A stretch of DNA of 64,000 nucleotides from Nocardioides sp. Arc9.136 (GTDB lineage: Bacteria; Actinomycetota; Actinomycetes; Propionibacteriales; Nocardioidaceae), in assembly GCF_030506255.1 (NCBI RefSeq), contig NZ_CP113431.1:1798001-1862000 (forward strand), written 5' to 3'. The position numbers and the translations under genes are program-made. The notes under the pieces are model-generated. The model saw nothing but the letters and a program-made list of their open reading frames with translations. It had not been told where the DNA came from and did not search any database. Positions 57,103 to 64,000 of the stretch are shown here, piece by piece; position 1 is the stretch's first letter, and each line of letters begins with the position of its first letter.

Positions 57103-57180
57103 GGGTCGGTCAGGTGGGTCTGTCGGGCGGGTCTGTCAGGCGGGTCTGTCAGGCGGGTCGGTCAGGCGGGTCGGTCAGGC
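57103..57180. repeat. Six tandem copies of a 13-bp unit
   Basis: The unit GGGTC(G/T)GTCAGGC is repeated six times without spacers, the first two copies with one change each. A degenerate seventh lies beyond 57180. The last unit contains the stop codon of the TetR gene (57175-57177). The array separates tetR from the downstream membrane-protein gene. Confidence 0.9.
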
Positions 57181-57885
57181 GGGCGGGTGGGTGGCGAGCG
57201 CGAGGGCCGAGGTCACCAGGTAGTGCCGGACCTGGTCGGGGGAGATCGCGCCGACCGTGGGCACGCCGGGGGCGGCCTCCTCGACGAGGATCCCGAGCCG
57301 GGCCAGCTGCAGGGCGCCCAGCCCGCTGGCGTACAGCGTGTTGGCCAGCAGTGCCGGCTCGTCGACGTGGAAGTCACCGGTCGCGACGCCGTGCTCGAGC
57401 GCGCGGCCGAGCTGGGAGAGGCACGAGGAGATGCCCCGGCCGAGCCGGAAGAGCGCGCTCTCGCTGATCTCGTCGAGCAGCTCGGCGCCGGTGCGGCGCA
57501 TCAGCGCCTGCGCGCAGTCGACGAACGCCGGGTGGGCCAAGCCGTAGTCGACGAACGCCGTCACGATCGCCGCCAGCCGCTCGGACGCTGGCTCGACACC
57601 CTCGGCCGCCTGCTCCAGCTCGCCGCGCAGCTCCTCGAGGTAGGAGACCAGCGTGAGCGCGAAGATCTCCTCCTTGCCCGAGAAGTGCCGGTAGACGATC
57701 GCGCGGTTGATGCCGACCGCCGAGGCGATGTCGTCGATCTGCGCGTCCCGCACGCCCCGCTCGTCGAAGAGCCGGCGCGTCGCCGCGATGATCTCCTGCT
57801 CCCGCGCCCGCCGGCGGGCGGCCGCCGCGGAGCGCCGGCCATCGGTGCGCGGTGCCGCTCCGTGCTCGGTCCGCTGGCTGGTCAT
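57175..57885 (-). CDS. TetR family transcriptional regulator
   Basis: The 236-residue repressor has an N-terminal helix-turn-helix (about residues 30-75; IIAATRRLFDERGV, DDIASAVGINRAIVYRHFSGKEEIF) and a C-terminal ligand domain resembling fatty-acid or acyl-CoA-responsive TetR members. TACGAT ends seven bases before the ATG. The palindrome at 57906-57922 lies immediately upstream of that element, so autorepression is likely. Its targets may include the nearby fadA2/fabG4 genes, which is only inference from position. Confidence 0.9.
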   Translation of the reverse strand: MTSQRTEHGAAPRTDGRRSAAAARRRAREQEIIAATRRLFDERGVRDAQIDDIASAVGINRAIVYRHFSGKEEIFALTLVSYLEELRGELEQAAEGVEPASERLAAIVTAFVDYGLAHPAFVDCAQALMRRTGAELLDEISESALFRLGRGISSCLSQLGRALEHGVATGDFHVDEPALLANTLYASGLGALQLARLGILVEEAAPGVPTVGAISPDQVRHYLVTSALALATHPPA

Positions 57886-57905
57886 GCCCTCGATCGTAGC
57901 GATGC

Positions 57906-57922
57906 TGCAACTCGCAGTTGCA
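57906..57922. promoter_or_regulatory. TetR-type operator palindrome
   Basis: TGCAACT-CGC-AGTTGCA is a perfect 7-3-7 inverted repeat 21 bases before the tetR start and just upstream of its -10-like TACGAT. The size and position are those of an autoregulatory TetR operator. Confidence 0.7.
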
Positions 57923-57957
57923 CGCGTGTGACGCGTTCGACGGGCGGCGTCCCCAGC

Positions 57958-58041
57958 CGCCGCAATCGTTCAATTGCTGGGTTCCGGTGGGGTGGGAGCG
58001 GTTCCACCGCGTCGCAACCGTTCAATTGAACGATTGCGGCG
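57958..58041. repeat. 19-bp inverted repeat containing three CGTTCAATTG elements
   Basis: CGCCGCAATCGTTCAATTG (57958-57976) is repeated inverted and exact at 58023-58041. The right arm overlaps a second palindrome, CGTTCAATTGAACG (58019-58032). The A/T-richer core stands out in this G+C-rich sequence. It lies between the end of the membrane pseudogene and the tetR promoter. Confidence 0.8.
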
Positions 58042-58057
58042 CGGCCCCCGAGGGCGG

Positions 58058-58676
58058 TCAGCCGACGAGCAGCGCGACCAGCACGACGACGGCGGTCGAG
58101 GAGGCGACGAGCGCGAGCACACCCAGGCCGCGGCGGTGCCGCCAGCTCCACCCGGCTCCCGCCGCGGCGAGCGCGAGCGCGGGGAGTGCCGTGCCCTCAC
58201 CGCCCACCGCGTTGGTCGCCCAGGTGGCGCCGACGGACGGCGAGGCCTGCGCCGACCACGGCTGCGGCCCCCGTCGGCCGCGGCCGGTCGCGCATGGTGC
58301 CGGCAAGCGCGGCGAGCACGAGCGCCACTCCGGCGCACCAGACGAGGTGCCCGACGGCCTCGTCCCACAGGTGCGCGGTCGGTCCGGGTGCGGTGTTGCC
58401 GACGGAGTTGGCCGCGAGGTGGATGTCGTGGCCGGAGGCGCACGCGACGGCGCCGCAGGCGAGCACCGCCCACTGGCGGGGCGTGGCCGACGCGCTGGCG
58501 AGGGTCGCCGCGGCCGGCGCGAGCACCAGCCACGGTACCGCCAGGTCGAGCCAGTCGGCCCAGCGGGTGCCCTCGGGGGCGCTGCCGAGCCCGTCGGGCA
58601 GCACGCCGAGGTGGTGGAGCACGGCGTACGACAGCGCCGCCGTGGCCAGCCGGCGCCCGTAGCCGGCCTCAGGCAT
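58058..58676 (-). pseudogene. Membrane protein gene with apparent frameshift
   Basis: From ATG 58676 the frame encodes several membrane helices (LATAALSYAVLHHLGVLP, LDLAVPWLVLAPAAATLASA, VLACGAVACASGHDIHLAAN, GHLVWCAGVALVLAALAG) but then turns into arginine-rich nonsense. The continuation (SVGATWATNAVGGEGTALPALALAA and a last helix) is in another frame ending at 58058. The total length of 619 bases fits one extra base near 58236-58240. Corrected, it would be about 205 residues. No family is recognised. Its start overlaps the 61-residue gene by eight bases, so it belongs to the ligB transcript. Confidence 0.7.
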
Positions 58677-58854
58677 CGACGAGCGAGGGGTCGACCTCCT
58701 GCCAGCGGCCCATCGCCTCGTCCCAGAAGACGAGGACGGTGGCGCCGTCCCCGGTGTTGGTGCCGCGGTGCAGCAGGCCCGGCGGCAGCGGCTCGTCCTC
58801 GATGTCGGCGTTGGCCTCGTAGCCGGAGACCTGCCAGAACTGCACGTTCCTCAT
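58669..58854 (-). CDS. 61-residue protein coupled to ligB (hypothetical)
   Basis: The small acidic protein begins RNVQFWQVSGYEANADI and has a compact beta-type composition with DGATVLVFWDEAMGRW and EVDPSLVD at the end. No membrane segment or known motif is visible. Its ATG overlaps the ligase stop as ATGA, so its translation is linked to that of the DNA ligase. It is probably a real gene because the composition is non-random and both overlaps are tight. A role in DNA repair or as a ligase partner is possible but unproven. Confidence 0.65.
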   Translation of the reverse strand: MRNVQFWQVSGYEANADIEDEPLPPGLLHRGTNTGDGATVLVFWDEAMGRWQEVDPSLVDA

Positions 58855-60407
58855 GCGTCCTCCTCGGTGGGTGCGGTGGTGCCGGTCAGCAGTGCGCGCA
58901 CGCTGTCGACGGTGTCGACGTCCTCGGGCAGCTTGTCGTCGCGGTAGCGCAGGACGCGGGCGAAGCGCAGCGCGACGCCGCCGGGGTAGCGCGTCGAGCG
59001 CTGGACGCCGTCGATCGCGACCTCGACCACCTGCTCGGGCCGGACGCGGACGGCGTAGGGGTCGCGGGCGGTGGCGAGCCCGAGGAAGCGCTCGGTCTGC
59101 CAGGCCAGCATCTCGTCGGTCATCCCCTTGAACGTCTTGCCGAGCATCACGAAGTCGCCGGTCGCGGGGTCCCGGGCGCCGAGGTGGATGTTGGACAGCC
59201 ACCCCTGGCGGCGGCCCGAGCCCCACTCGACGGCGAGGACGACGAGGTCCAGGGTCAGCACCGGCTTGACCTTGACCCAGGCCGAGCCGCGGCGGCCGGC
59301 GTCGTACGGCGCGGCGAGGTCCTTGAAGACCACGCCCTCGTGGCCGGCGGCGAGGACCCGGGCGACGAAGGCGTCGGCGGTGGGGACGTCGGAGGTGACG
59401 AGCCGGGCGACGCGGTGCGGCTCGGGGACGAGGCGCTCGAGCGCGGCGAGCCGCTCGCTGCCCGGTTCGTCGAGGAGGTCGCGGCCGTCGAGGTGGAGCA
59501 GGTCGAAGAAGTACGGCGTGACCGCCACGCGACCGTCCGAGGCCTGCGCGGTGCGCGACGCGGTCTCCTGGAACGGCCGCGGCCGGCCCTCGGCGTCGAG
59601 GGCGATCGCCTCGCCGTCGAGCACGAAGGAGGTGGCGGGCAGCGACCGGGCCACCTCGACCACCTCCGGCAGCCGGGCGGTGATGTCGTCGAGCGAGCGG
59701 GTCGCGACGAGGACCTCGTCGCCGTCGCGGTGCACCTGGATCCGGATGCCGTCGAGCTTGGTGTCGATGGCGACCTCACCGCCCGCGCCGCCGGCCTTGG
59801 CCATGGCCGCCTCGGTGGAGGTGGCCGAGGAGGCCAGCATCGGGAGGACGGGGCGGCCGACCTGGAGCCCGAAGCCCGCCAGCGCCTCCTCGCCCCCGGC
59901 CAGCGCGGCGACCGCCACGGCGACGGTCGACCCGGCCAGCATGGCCGCCCGGCGGACGGCGGCGGTGGGCACGTCCCCGGCGACGGCGACGGCCTCCTGG
60001 ACCAGCGCGTCGAGCGCGCCCTGCCGGACCTCCCCGGTGGCCAGGCCGCGCAGCCACGCCTGCTCGTCGGCGGTCGCGCGCCCGAAGAGCTCGGCCACGG
60101 CGGCCGCCCGTGCGGACTGCGACCCGGGCCCGGCGAGGTCGGCGATCGCCCCGAACGCCTCGTGCACGCCGGTCACCGTCAGCGACGGCTTGTCGGCGGG
60201 CTCGGGCAGGGTGGTCAGCGACCGCCAGCCGAGACCGGTGCGCCGCTGGCGCAGCGAGCCGGCGACGTACGACACGACGGTCGCGACCTCCTCCGGCTCG
60301 GCCGGGTCGACGCGTCCGAGCAGCTCGGCGACGGCCGCGACCTTGGCCTTGCGCGAGCGCGTGGCGGCGACGGCCCGGGAGGTGGCGACGACGTCGGCGA
60401 GGAGCAC
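58851..60407 (-). CDS. ligB: ATP-dependent DNA ligase (LigB type)
   Basis: The 518-residue ligase seals nicks with ATP. The N-terminal helical DNA-binding domain (about 1-200) is followed by the adenylation domain with the nucleophile lysine in IDTKLDGIRIQVHRDG (about residue 215), FVLDGEAIAL, GHEGVVFKD and AWVKVKP. The OB-fold domain comes last (MLGKTFKGMTDEML). Length and order match mycobacterial LigB. AAGATT ends six bases before GTG 60407. Two further genes are coupled downstream. Confidence 0.94.
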   Translation of the reverse strand: MLLADVVATSRAVAATRSRKAKVAAVAELLGRVDPAEPEEVATVVSYVAGSLRQRRTGLGWRSLTTLPEPADKPSLTVTGVHEAFGAIADLAGPGSQSARAAAVAELFGRATADEQAWLRGLATGEVRQGALDALVQEAVAVAGDVPTAAVRRAAMLAGSTVAVAVAALAGGEEALAGFGLQVGRPVLPMLASSATSTEAAMAKAGGAGGEVAIDTKLDGIRIQVHRDGDEVLVATRSLDDITARLPEVVEVARSLPATSFVLDGEAIALDAEGRPRPFQETASRTAQASDGRVAVTPYFFDLLHLDGRDLLDEPGSERLAALERLVPEPHRVARLVTSDVPTADAFVARVLAAGHEGVVFKDLAAPYDAGRRGSAWVKVKPVLTLDLVVLAVEWGSGRRQGWLSNIHLGARDPATGDFVMLGKTFKGMTDEMLAWQTERFLGLATARDPYAVRVRPEQVVEVAIDGVQRSTRYPGGVALRFARVLRYRDDKLPEDVDTVDSVRALLTGTTAPTEEDA

Positions 60408-60536
60408 GGGCCCAATCTTGCCGAGCGGTGCAACAGGGTTCCCTCCCGGTGCCTGGTCACCGAGGCGGACCAGCTCGCGCCGGAGAGCCGCTCGACGCGA
60501 CGGTGCGCGAGCCGGGCCGAGGGCCCCGGCCGGTCG

Positions 60537-61307
60537 CTACATCCCGGTGAAGTCGGCCTCGCGGCCCTCGGCGAACGCGCTGAGGGCCTCGAGGTTGGCC
60601 GGGCCGCCCATCAGGGCGGCGAAGGCGGCGTTCTCCCGCTCGCGGGCCGCGTCGATGCCGGCGCGCAGGGGAGCGGTCATCGCCTCCTTGACCGCGACGA
60701 GCGAGGCGATGGGTCGTGAGGCGAGGACCTCGGCGTGCCGGCGGGCCTCGGGGAGGAGCCGTTCCGGCTCGCACACCCGCCAGACCAGGCCCATCTCGTG
60801 CGCCTCCTCCGCCGAGACCCACTCCGCGGAGAGCAGCAGCCAGGCGGCGTCCTGGCGGCCGACCAGCCGGGGGAGCAGGTAGGAGGAGGCGGCCTCCGGC
60901 GCGACGCCGAGCGACGTGAAGGGGCACTTGAGGCGCGCGGTCGTCGACATGAATGCCAGGTCGGCGAAGCCGAGGATGGTCGCGCCGATGCCCAGCCCGA
61001 CGCCGTTGACCGCCACGACGAGCGGCTTGGGGAAGGCGACGAGCGCGTCGACCAGGCCGGGGAAGCCGTGCCGGCCGCGCTCGAAGGTCGGGTCGGTGGC
61101 GATCCGGTGCATCTCCAGGAGGTCGGTGCCGGCGCTGAAGCCACGTCCGTTCCCGGTCAGCAGCACCACGGCGACGTCCGGCGCGTCGGCCGCCTCGAGG
61201 AGGGCGTCGGCGAGCGCGTCGTACAACGCCTCGTTGAAGGCGTTGAGCGCCTCGGGCCGGTCGAGGGTCAGGGTGCGCACGCGGCGCTCGTCGGAGACCT
61301 GGAGCAT
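60537..61307 (-). CDS. Enoyl-CoA hydratase/isomerase family protein
   Basis: The 256-residue crotonase-fold enzyme has DRPEALNAFN at the start, the oxyanion-hole segment GNGRGFSAGTDL (about residue 55) and NGVGLGIGATILGFADLAF. The region TSLGVAPEAASSYLLPRLVG carries one acidic residue where hydratases have a catalytic Glu, so it may be a hydratase or isomerase. TAGGGT ends seven bases before ATG 61307. A KstR-like palindrome (61333-61344) lies directly upstream, suggesting control by a lipid- or sterol-responsive TetR regulator. Confidence 0.9.
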   Translation of the reverse strand: MLQVSDERRVRTLTLDRPEALNAFNEALYDALADALLEAADAPDVAVVLLTGNGRGFSAGTDLLEMHRIATDPTFERGRHGFPGLVDALVAFPKPLVVAVNGVGLGIGATILGFADLAFMSTTARLKCPFTSLGVAPEAASSYLLPRLVGRQDAAWLLLSAEWVSAEEAHEMGLVWRVCEPERLLPEARRHAEVLASRPIASLVAVKEAMTAPLRAGIDAARERENAAFAALMGGPANLEALSAFAEGREADFTGM

Positions 61308-61332
61308 GGGCCGCACCCTAGCGATGCGTGCT

Positions 61333-61344
61333 AGAACGTGTTCT
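61333..61344. promoter_or_regulatory. KstR-like inverted repeat AGAAC-GT-GTTCT
   Basis: The 5-2-5 palindrome AGAACGTGTTCT, with T before and C after, matches the KstR consensus TNNAACNNGTTNNA except for the last base. It lies in the -35 region of the enoyl-CoA hydratase gene and between it and the divergent glycosylase gene. Confidence 0.55.
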
Positions 61345-61384
61345 CGTTCGAGTGGTGTCGGTCCGTCGGGCTAGCGTCGTGCCC

Positions 61385-62314
61385 ATGACCTCGTCGACCC
61401 GTGTGTGGCGCCCCGAGTGGCCCTGCAGCCTCAGGCCGATGTGGCCGCACAAGCGCGGTGGCGGCGACCCGACGTACCGCGTCGACGGGCACGGCCGGCA
61501 CTGGCGCGGCATCCGCACCCCCGAGGGGGCGGCCACCCTGGCGCTGCACCTCCAGCCCCGGGACGGGGAGGTGCAGGCCGAGGCGTGGGGCCCGGGTGCC
61601 GGGTGGGCGCTCGCCTCGGTGCCGGACCTGCTCGGGGCGTCCGACGACTGGTCGGGGTTCGACCCGCGGCACCCGGTGCTGGCCGAGGCGCGCCGTCGCC
61701 ACCCCCACGCCCGGCTGGGCCGCACCGGCCTGGTCATGGAGGCGCTCGTGCCGGCGATCCTGGAGCAGAAGGTGACCGGCCAGGAGGCCTTCGCCGGCTA
61801 CCGGATGCTCGTGCGGCGCTACGGGGAGCCGGCGCCCGGCCCCGGCCCCGAGCGCGACCTGTGGGTGCAGCCGACGCCGGAGGCGATCCGGCAGGTGCCG
61901 TCGTGGGAGTGGCTGCGGATGCACGTCGACCACGCCCGCTCCCGGGCGATCGTCACCGTCGCCCGCGTCGCCGACGCGATGGAGCGGCTGGCGGGCCTCC
62001 CCGGCGACGAGGTCGAGCGGCGCCTCGGCACGATCCCGGGCATCGGCCGCTGGACCGCGGCGGAGGTGCGGCAGCGCGCGCTGGGCGACCCCGACGCGGT
62101 CTCGTTCGGCGACTACCACGTGGCCAAGGACGTCGGGTGGGCGCTGACCGGCACGCCGTTCGACGACGCCGCCATGGAGGCCTACCTCGAGCCGTGGCGG
62201 CCGCACCGCCAGCGGGTGGTCACCCTGCTCTACCTGGCCGGGCACCGCCGCCCGCGCCACGGCGCCCGGATGGCGCCGCGCACGCACCTGCCCGCGCGCG
62301 TCACGCGTCGCTGA
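61385..62314 (+). CDS. AlkA-type DNA-3-methyladenine glycosylase (HhH-GPD)
   Basis: The 309-residue protein has an N-terminal AlkA-like domain (WRPEWPCSL, TLALHLQPRDGEV), a helix-hairpin-helix GTIPGIGRWTAAEVRQ (about residue 215-230) and the catalytic Asp in VSFGDYHVAKD. It excises alkylated bases in base-excision repair. TAGCGT ends seven bases before ATG 61385. It shares a divergent promoter region with the enoyl-CoA hydratase gene and overlaps the convergent beta-lactamase gene by 14 bases. Confidence 0.9.
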   Translation: MTSSTRVWRPEWPCSLRPMWPHKRGGGDPTYRVDGHGRHWRGIRTPEGAATLALHLQPRDGEVQAEAWGPGAGWALASVPDLLGASDDWSGFDPRHPVLAEARRRHPHARLGRTGLVMEALVPAILEQKVTGQEAFAGYRMLVRRYGEPAPGPGPERDLWVQPTPEAIRQVPSWEWLRMHVDHARSRAIVTVARVADAMERLAGLPGDEVERRLGTIPGIGRWTAAEVRQRALGDPDAVSFGDYHVAKDVGWALTGTPFDDAAMEAYLEPWRPHRQRVVTLLYLAGHRRPRHGARMAPRTHLPARVTRR

Positions 62315-63155
62315 GCCGCCCGACCGCGCGGATCGCCACTGCGGCCGCGTCGGCGACCGCGGCCTCCGGCACCTCGCCGTCGGCCCGCCGGGAGCGCACC
62401 AGCACCGCGAGCACCCACGGGTCACGGCCCGGCGGCCACAGCACCGCCACGTCGTTGACCGAGCCGTGCCCGCCCGTCCCGGTCTTGTCGCCGACCCGCC
62501 ACCCGTCCGGGACGGCGGCCCGGATCCGGGCCTCGCCCGTGGTGCTCGCGACCAGCAGGTCGGTCAGCAGCCGCCGGCCCGTCGGCAACGCGTCGCCGAG
62601 CAGGAGCGCGGAGTACGTGGTGGCCAGCGCGGCCGGGGTCGAGGTGTCCCGCGGGTCGCCCGGCGCGTGCTCGTTGAGCGCCGGCTCGGTGCGGTCGAGG
62701 CGGGTGACCCCGTCCCCGGTCCCGCGCAGGTACGCCGTCAGCGCGGCCGGCCCGCCGAGGTACGCCAGCAGCGCGTTGGCCGCGTCGTTGTCGCTGTCGC
62801 GGACGGCGTCGGCCATCAGCCGGCGGGTGCGGGCGTCGGGAGGGCCGTCCCGGTCGAGCAGCGCCGCGGCGAGCAGGGGCTTGAACGTCGAGCACAGGGC
62901 GAACCGGGATCCGGCGCGGTGGCCGAGCAGCAGGCCGCCGGTGCCCGCCGCGGCGACGCCGACCACGGCGTCGTACCTCTCCTCGATCCGGCCGAGCGCG
63001 GCGACCGCCGGTCGCGGAGCAGGGGTGGCGGTCGGGACCGGGGAGCGGGTCGGGGGTCGACCGACCCGGGCCGGGCCGTCGGAGCCGCAGGCGGCCAGCG
63101 GTGCCGCGGCGAGCCCGAGCAGGAGCGCGCGCCGGTCGGGACGAGGTGCAGCCAC
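62301..63155 (-). CDS. Class A beta-lactamase-like lipoprotein
   Basis: The 284-residue protein has a lipoprotein signal with RR (PDRRALLLGLAAAPLAAC; lipobox LAAC near residue 23). The class A motifs are all visible: the nucleophile in CSTFKPLL (SxxK), RDSDNDAAN (SDN), EPALNEHAPGDPRDTSTP (the omega loop with the general-base Glu) and GDKTGTG (KTG). It should open beta-lactam rings at the outer membrane face of the cell. CAGGAT ends six bases before GTG 63155. Resistance spectrum is not predictable; a housekeeping serine hydrolase is less likely given the full motif set. Confidence 0.9.
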   Translation of the reverse strand: MAAPRPDRRALLLGLAAAPLAACGSDGPARVGRPPTRSPVPTATPAPRPAVAALGRIEERYDAVVGVAAAGTGGLLLGHRAGSRFALCSTFKPLLAAALLDRDGPPDARTRRLMADAVRDSDNDAANALLAYLGGPAALTAYLRGTGDGVTRLDRTEPALNEHAPGDPRDTSTPAALATTYSALLLGDALPTGRRLLTDLLVASTTGEARIRAAVPDGWRVGDKTGTGGHGSVNDVAVLWPPGRDPWVLAVLVRSRRADGEVPEAAVADAAAVAIRAVGRLSDA

Positions 63156-63191
63156 CGGGCCATCCTGCGCGACGCTCCCTAGACTCCGCGC

Positions 63192-64000
63192 GTGCCGATC
63201 CGCCAGGAGCTCCTCGACCTGCTCGCGCGGCGTGCCCTCACCGAGGACGCCGCCCGCCCCGACGCCGTCGCGCGGCTCCACGCCCGCGGCGGTCGCACCG
63301 CCCGCGAGCACGTCGCGGACCTGGTCGACCCCGGCAGCTTCGTGGAGTACGGCCGCTACGTGACCGCCGCGCAGGAGGGCAGGCGCGAGCTCGACGACCT
63401 GCTGGACCGCACCGTCGCCGACGGCATCGTCGGCGGGCTGGCGACGATCGGGGGACGGCAGTGCGCGGTGCTGTCCTACGACTACCTGGTCATGGCCGGC
63501 ACCCAGGGCATGCGCGGCCACCGCAAGACCGACCGGCTGCTCGACGTGGTCGACCGGCTCGCGCTGCCGACCGTCTTCTACGCGTCCGGTGGGGGCGGTC
63601 GCCCGGGCGACACCGACATCCCGCTCGTCTCGGCCCTCGACGTCACCACCTTCGCGGCGTGGGCGCGGATGTCGGGACGGGTGCCGCGGATCGCGGTCGT
63701 CGACGACAACTGCTTCGCCGGGAACGCCGTGGTCGCCGGCTGCGCCGACCTCGTCGTCGCCACCGCACGGGCCTCGCTCGGCATGGGCGGTCCGGCGATG
63801 ATCGCCGGCGGCGGGCTGGGCGACGTGGCCGCCGCCGACGTCGGGCCGCTCGAGGTGATGACCGCCAACGGGGTGGTCGACGTCGTGGCGGAGGACGACG
63901 AGGTGGCCGAGGTCGCCGGCCGGCTGCTCGGCTACTTCCTCGGCCCGGTCGCGGACTGGACGGCGCCCGACCCGACGCCGTTGCGGGACGCGGTCCCCGA
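63192..64000 (+). CDS. Acyl-CoA carboxylase carboxyltransferase family protein (truncated at window end)
   Basis: The open 269-codon start of this gene has PIRQELLDLLARRALTED, ARGGRTAREHVADLVD and FVEYGRYVTAA. The crotonase-like carboxyltransferase core follows: VLSYDYLVMAGTQGMRGHRKTDR, LPTVFYASGGGGRPG and RIAVVDDNCFAGNAVVAGC. Its partner would be a biotin carboxylase subunit or a fused domain, which lies beyond the window. It likely carboxylates acetyl-, propionyl- or another acyl-CoA. TAGACT (63180-63185) ends six bases before GTG 63192, in the divergent spacer with the beta-lactamase gene. Confidence 0.85.
   Translation, partial: MPIRQELLDLLARRALTEDAARPDAVARLHARGGRTAREHVADLVDPGSFVEYGRYVTAAQEGRRELDDLLDRTVADGIVGGLATIGGRQCAVLSYDYLVMAGTQGMRGHRKTDRLLDVVDRLALPTVFYASGGGGRPGDTDIPLVSALDVTTFAAWARMSGRVPRIAVVDDNCFAGNAVVAGCADLVVATARASLGMGGPAMIAGGGLGDVAAADVGPLEVMTANGVVDVVAEDDEVAEVAGRLLGYFLGPVADWTAPDPTPLRDAVP

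Noticed and set aside
57103..57180. CRISPR array
   Set aside because: The 13-bp units are contiguous without spacers, and no cas genes are present.
57958..58041. Phage attachment site or insertion-sequence ends
   Set aside because: No integrase, transposase, tRNA gene or target duplication is nearby.

Overview
The window looks like chromosomal DNA of a very high G+C actinobacterium, most likely of the Nocardioides type (Propionibacteriales); this is inferred from gene content and gene order, not from a marker gene. It is densely packed with about 65 genes. No rRNA, tRNA, CRISPR array, transposase, integrase or replication origin was seen. No gap without a gene exceeds 300 bases; the longest is 47026-47229.

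Layout. 1-20840: metabolic and housekeeping genes. These are a GNAT/acyl-CoA synthetase fusion, a phosphodiesterase-like enzyme, a FadD17-type ligase, thymidine kinase, a sulfurtransferase, a two-domain fatty acyl-CoA reductase, the cell-division regulator SepH, a TRIC channel, a DrrAB-type exporter, an ABC-F protein, an operon of lipoprotein, 27-residue membrane peptide and DUF6766 protein, an MmyB-type regulator with an SDR, and an aldonolactone oxidase with an MFS transporter. 20917-26490: a conserved actinobacterial block: ferrochelatase, inositol monophosphatase, DUF4193, DUF4235, DUF3093, dUTPase, DUF3710, an OB-fold protein and DUF3159. 26529-31169: accessory genes that appear to interrupt that block: a frameshifted lysE, a secreted endonuclease/PLD-like fusion, a small secreted protein and a PASTA lipoprotein. 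31237-35878: the block resumes with two RCK potassium-uptake proteins (CeoC, CeoB), a divergent KimA-like potassium importer and a TRAM methyltransferase. 36063-46635: aconitase, a guanidinium exporter under a guanidine-III riboswitch, thiamine-related small proteins, a GH18 protein, a NUDIX/SMP-30 pair, dxs and a secreted metalloprotease. 46621-52793: secreted and transport proteins, a PAC2 protein and two tandem TesB thioesterases. 52898-58676: lipid genes htdX-fabG4 diverging from fadA2, then a TetR gene between repeat-rich spacers. 58058-64000: LigB with a translationally coupled 61-residue protein, an enoyl-CoA hydratase with a KstR-like operator, an AlkA-type glycosylase, a class A beta-lactamase and a truncated acyl-CoA carboxylase gene.

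Themes. (1) Lipid catabolism recurs: FadD17, AcrA1-like reductase, TesB pair, HtdX/FabG4/FadA2, enoyl-CoA hydratase, acyl-CoA carboxylase. (2) Roughly thirty genes carry a TANNNT-like hexamer ending 6-7 bases before the start codon and no Shine-Dalgarno sequence, the signature of leaderless transcripts. This decided many start codons here. (3) The strongest regulatory call is the guanidine-III riboswitch before the SMR-family gene. The most suggestive functional grouping is CeoB/CeoC with a KimA-like importer. Two genes (lysE at 26529-27160 and a membrane protein at 58058-58676) carry apparent single-base frameshifts. All family assignments were made by reading motifs and from memory of homologues; no database search was run.
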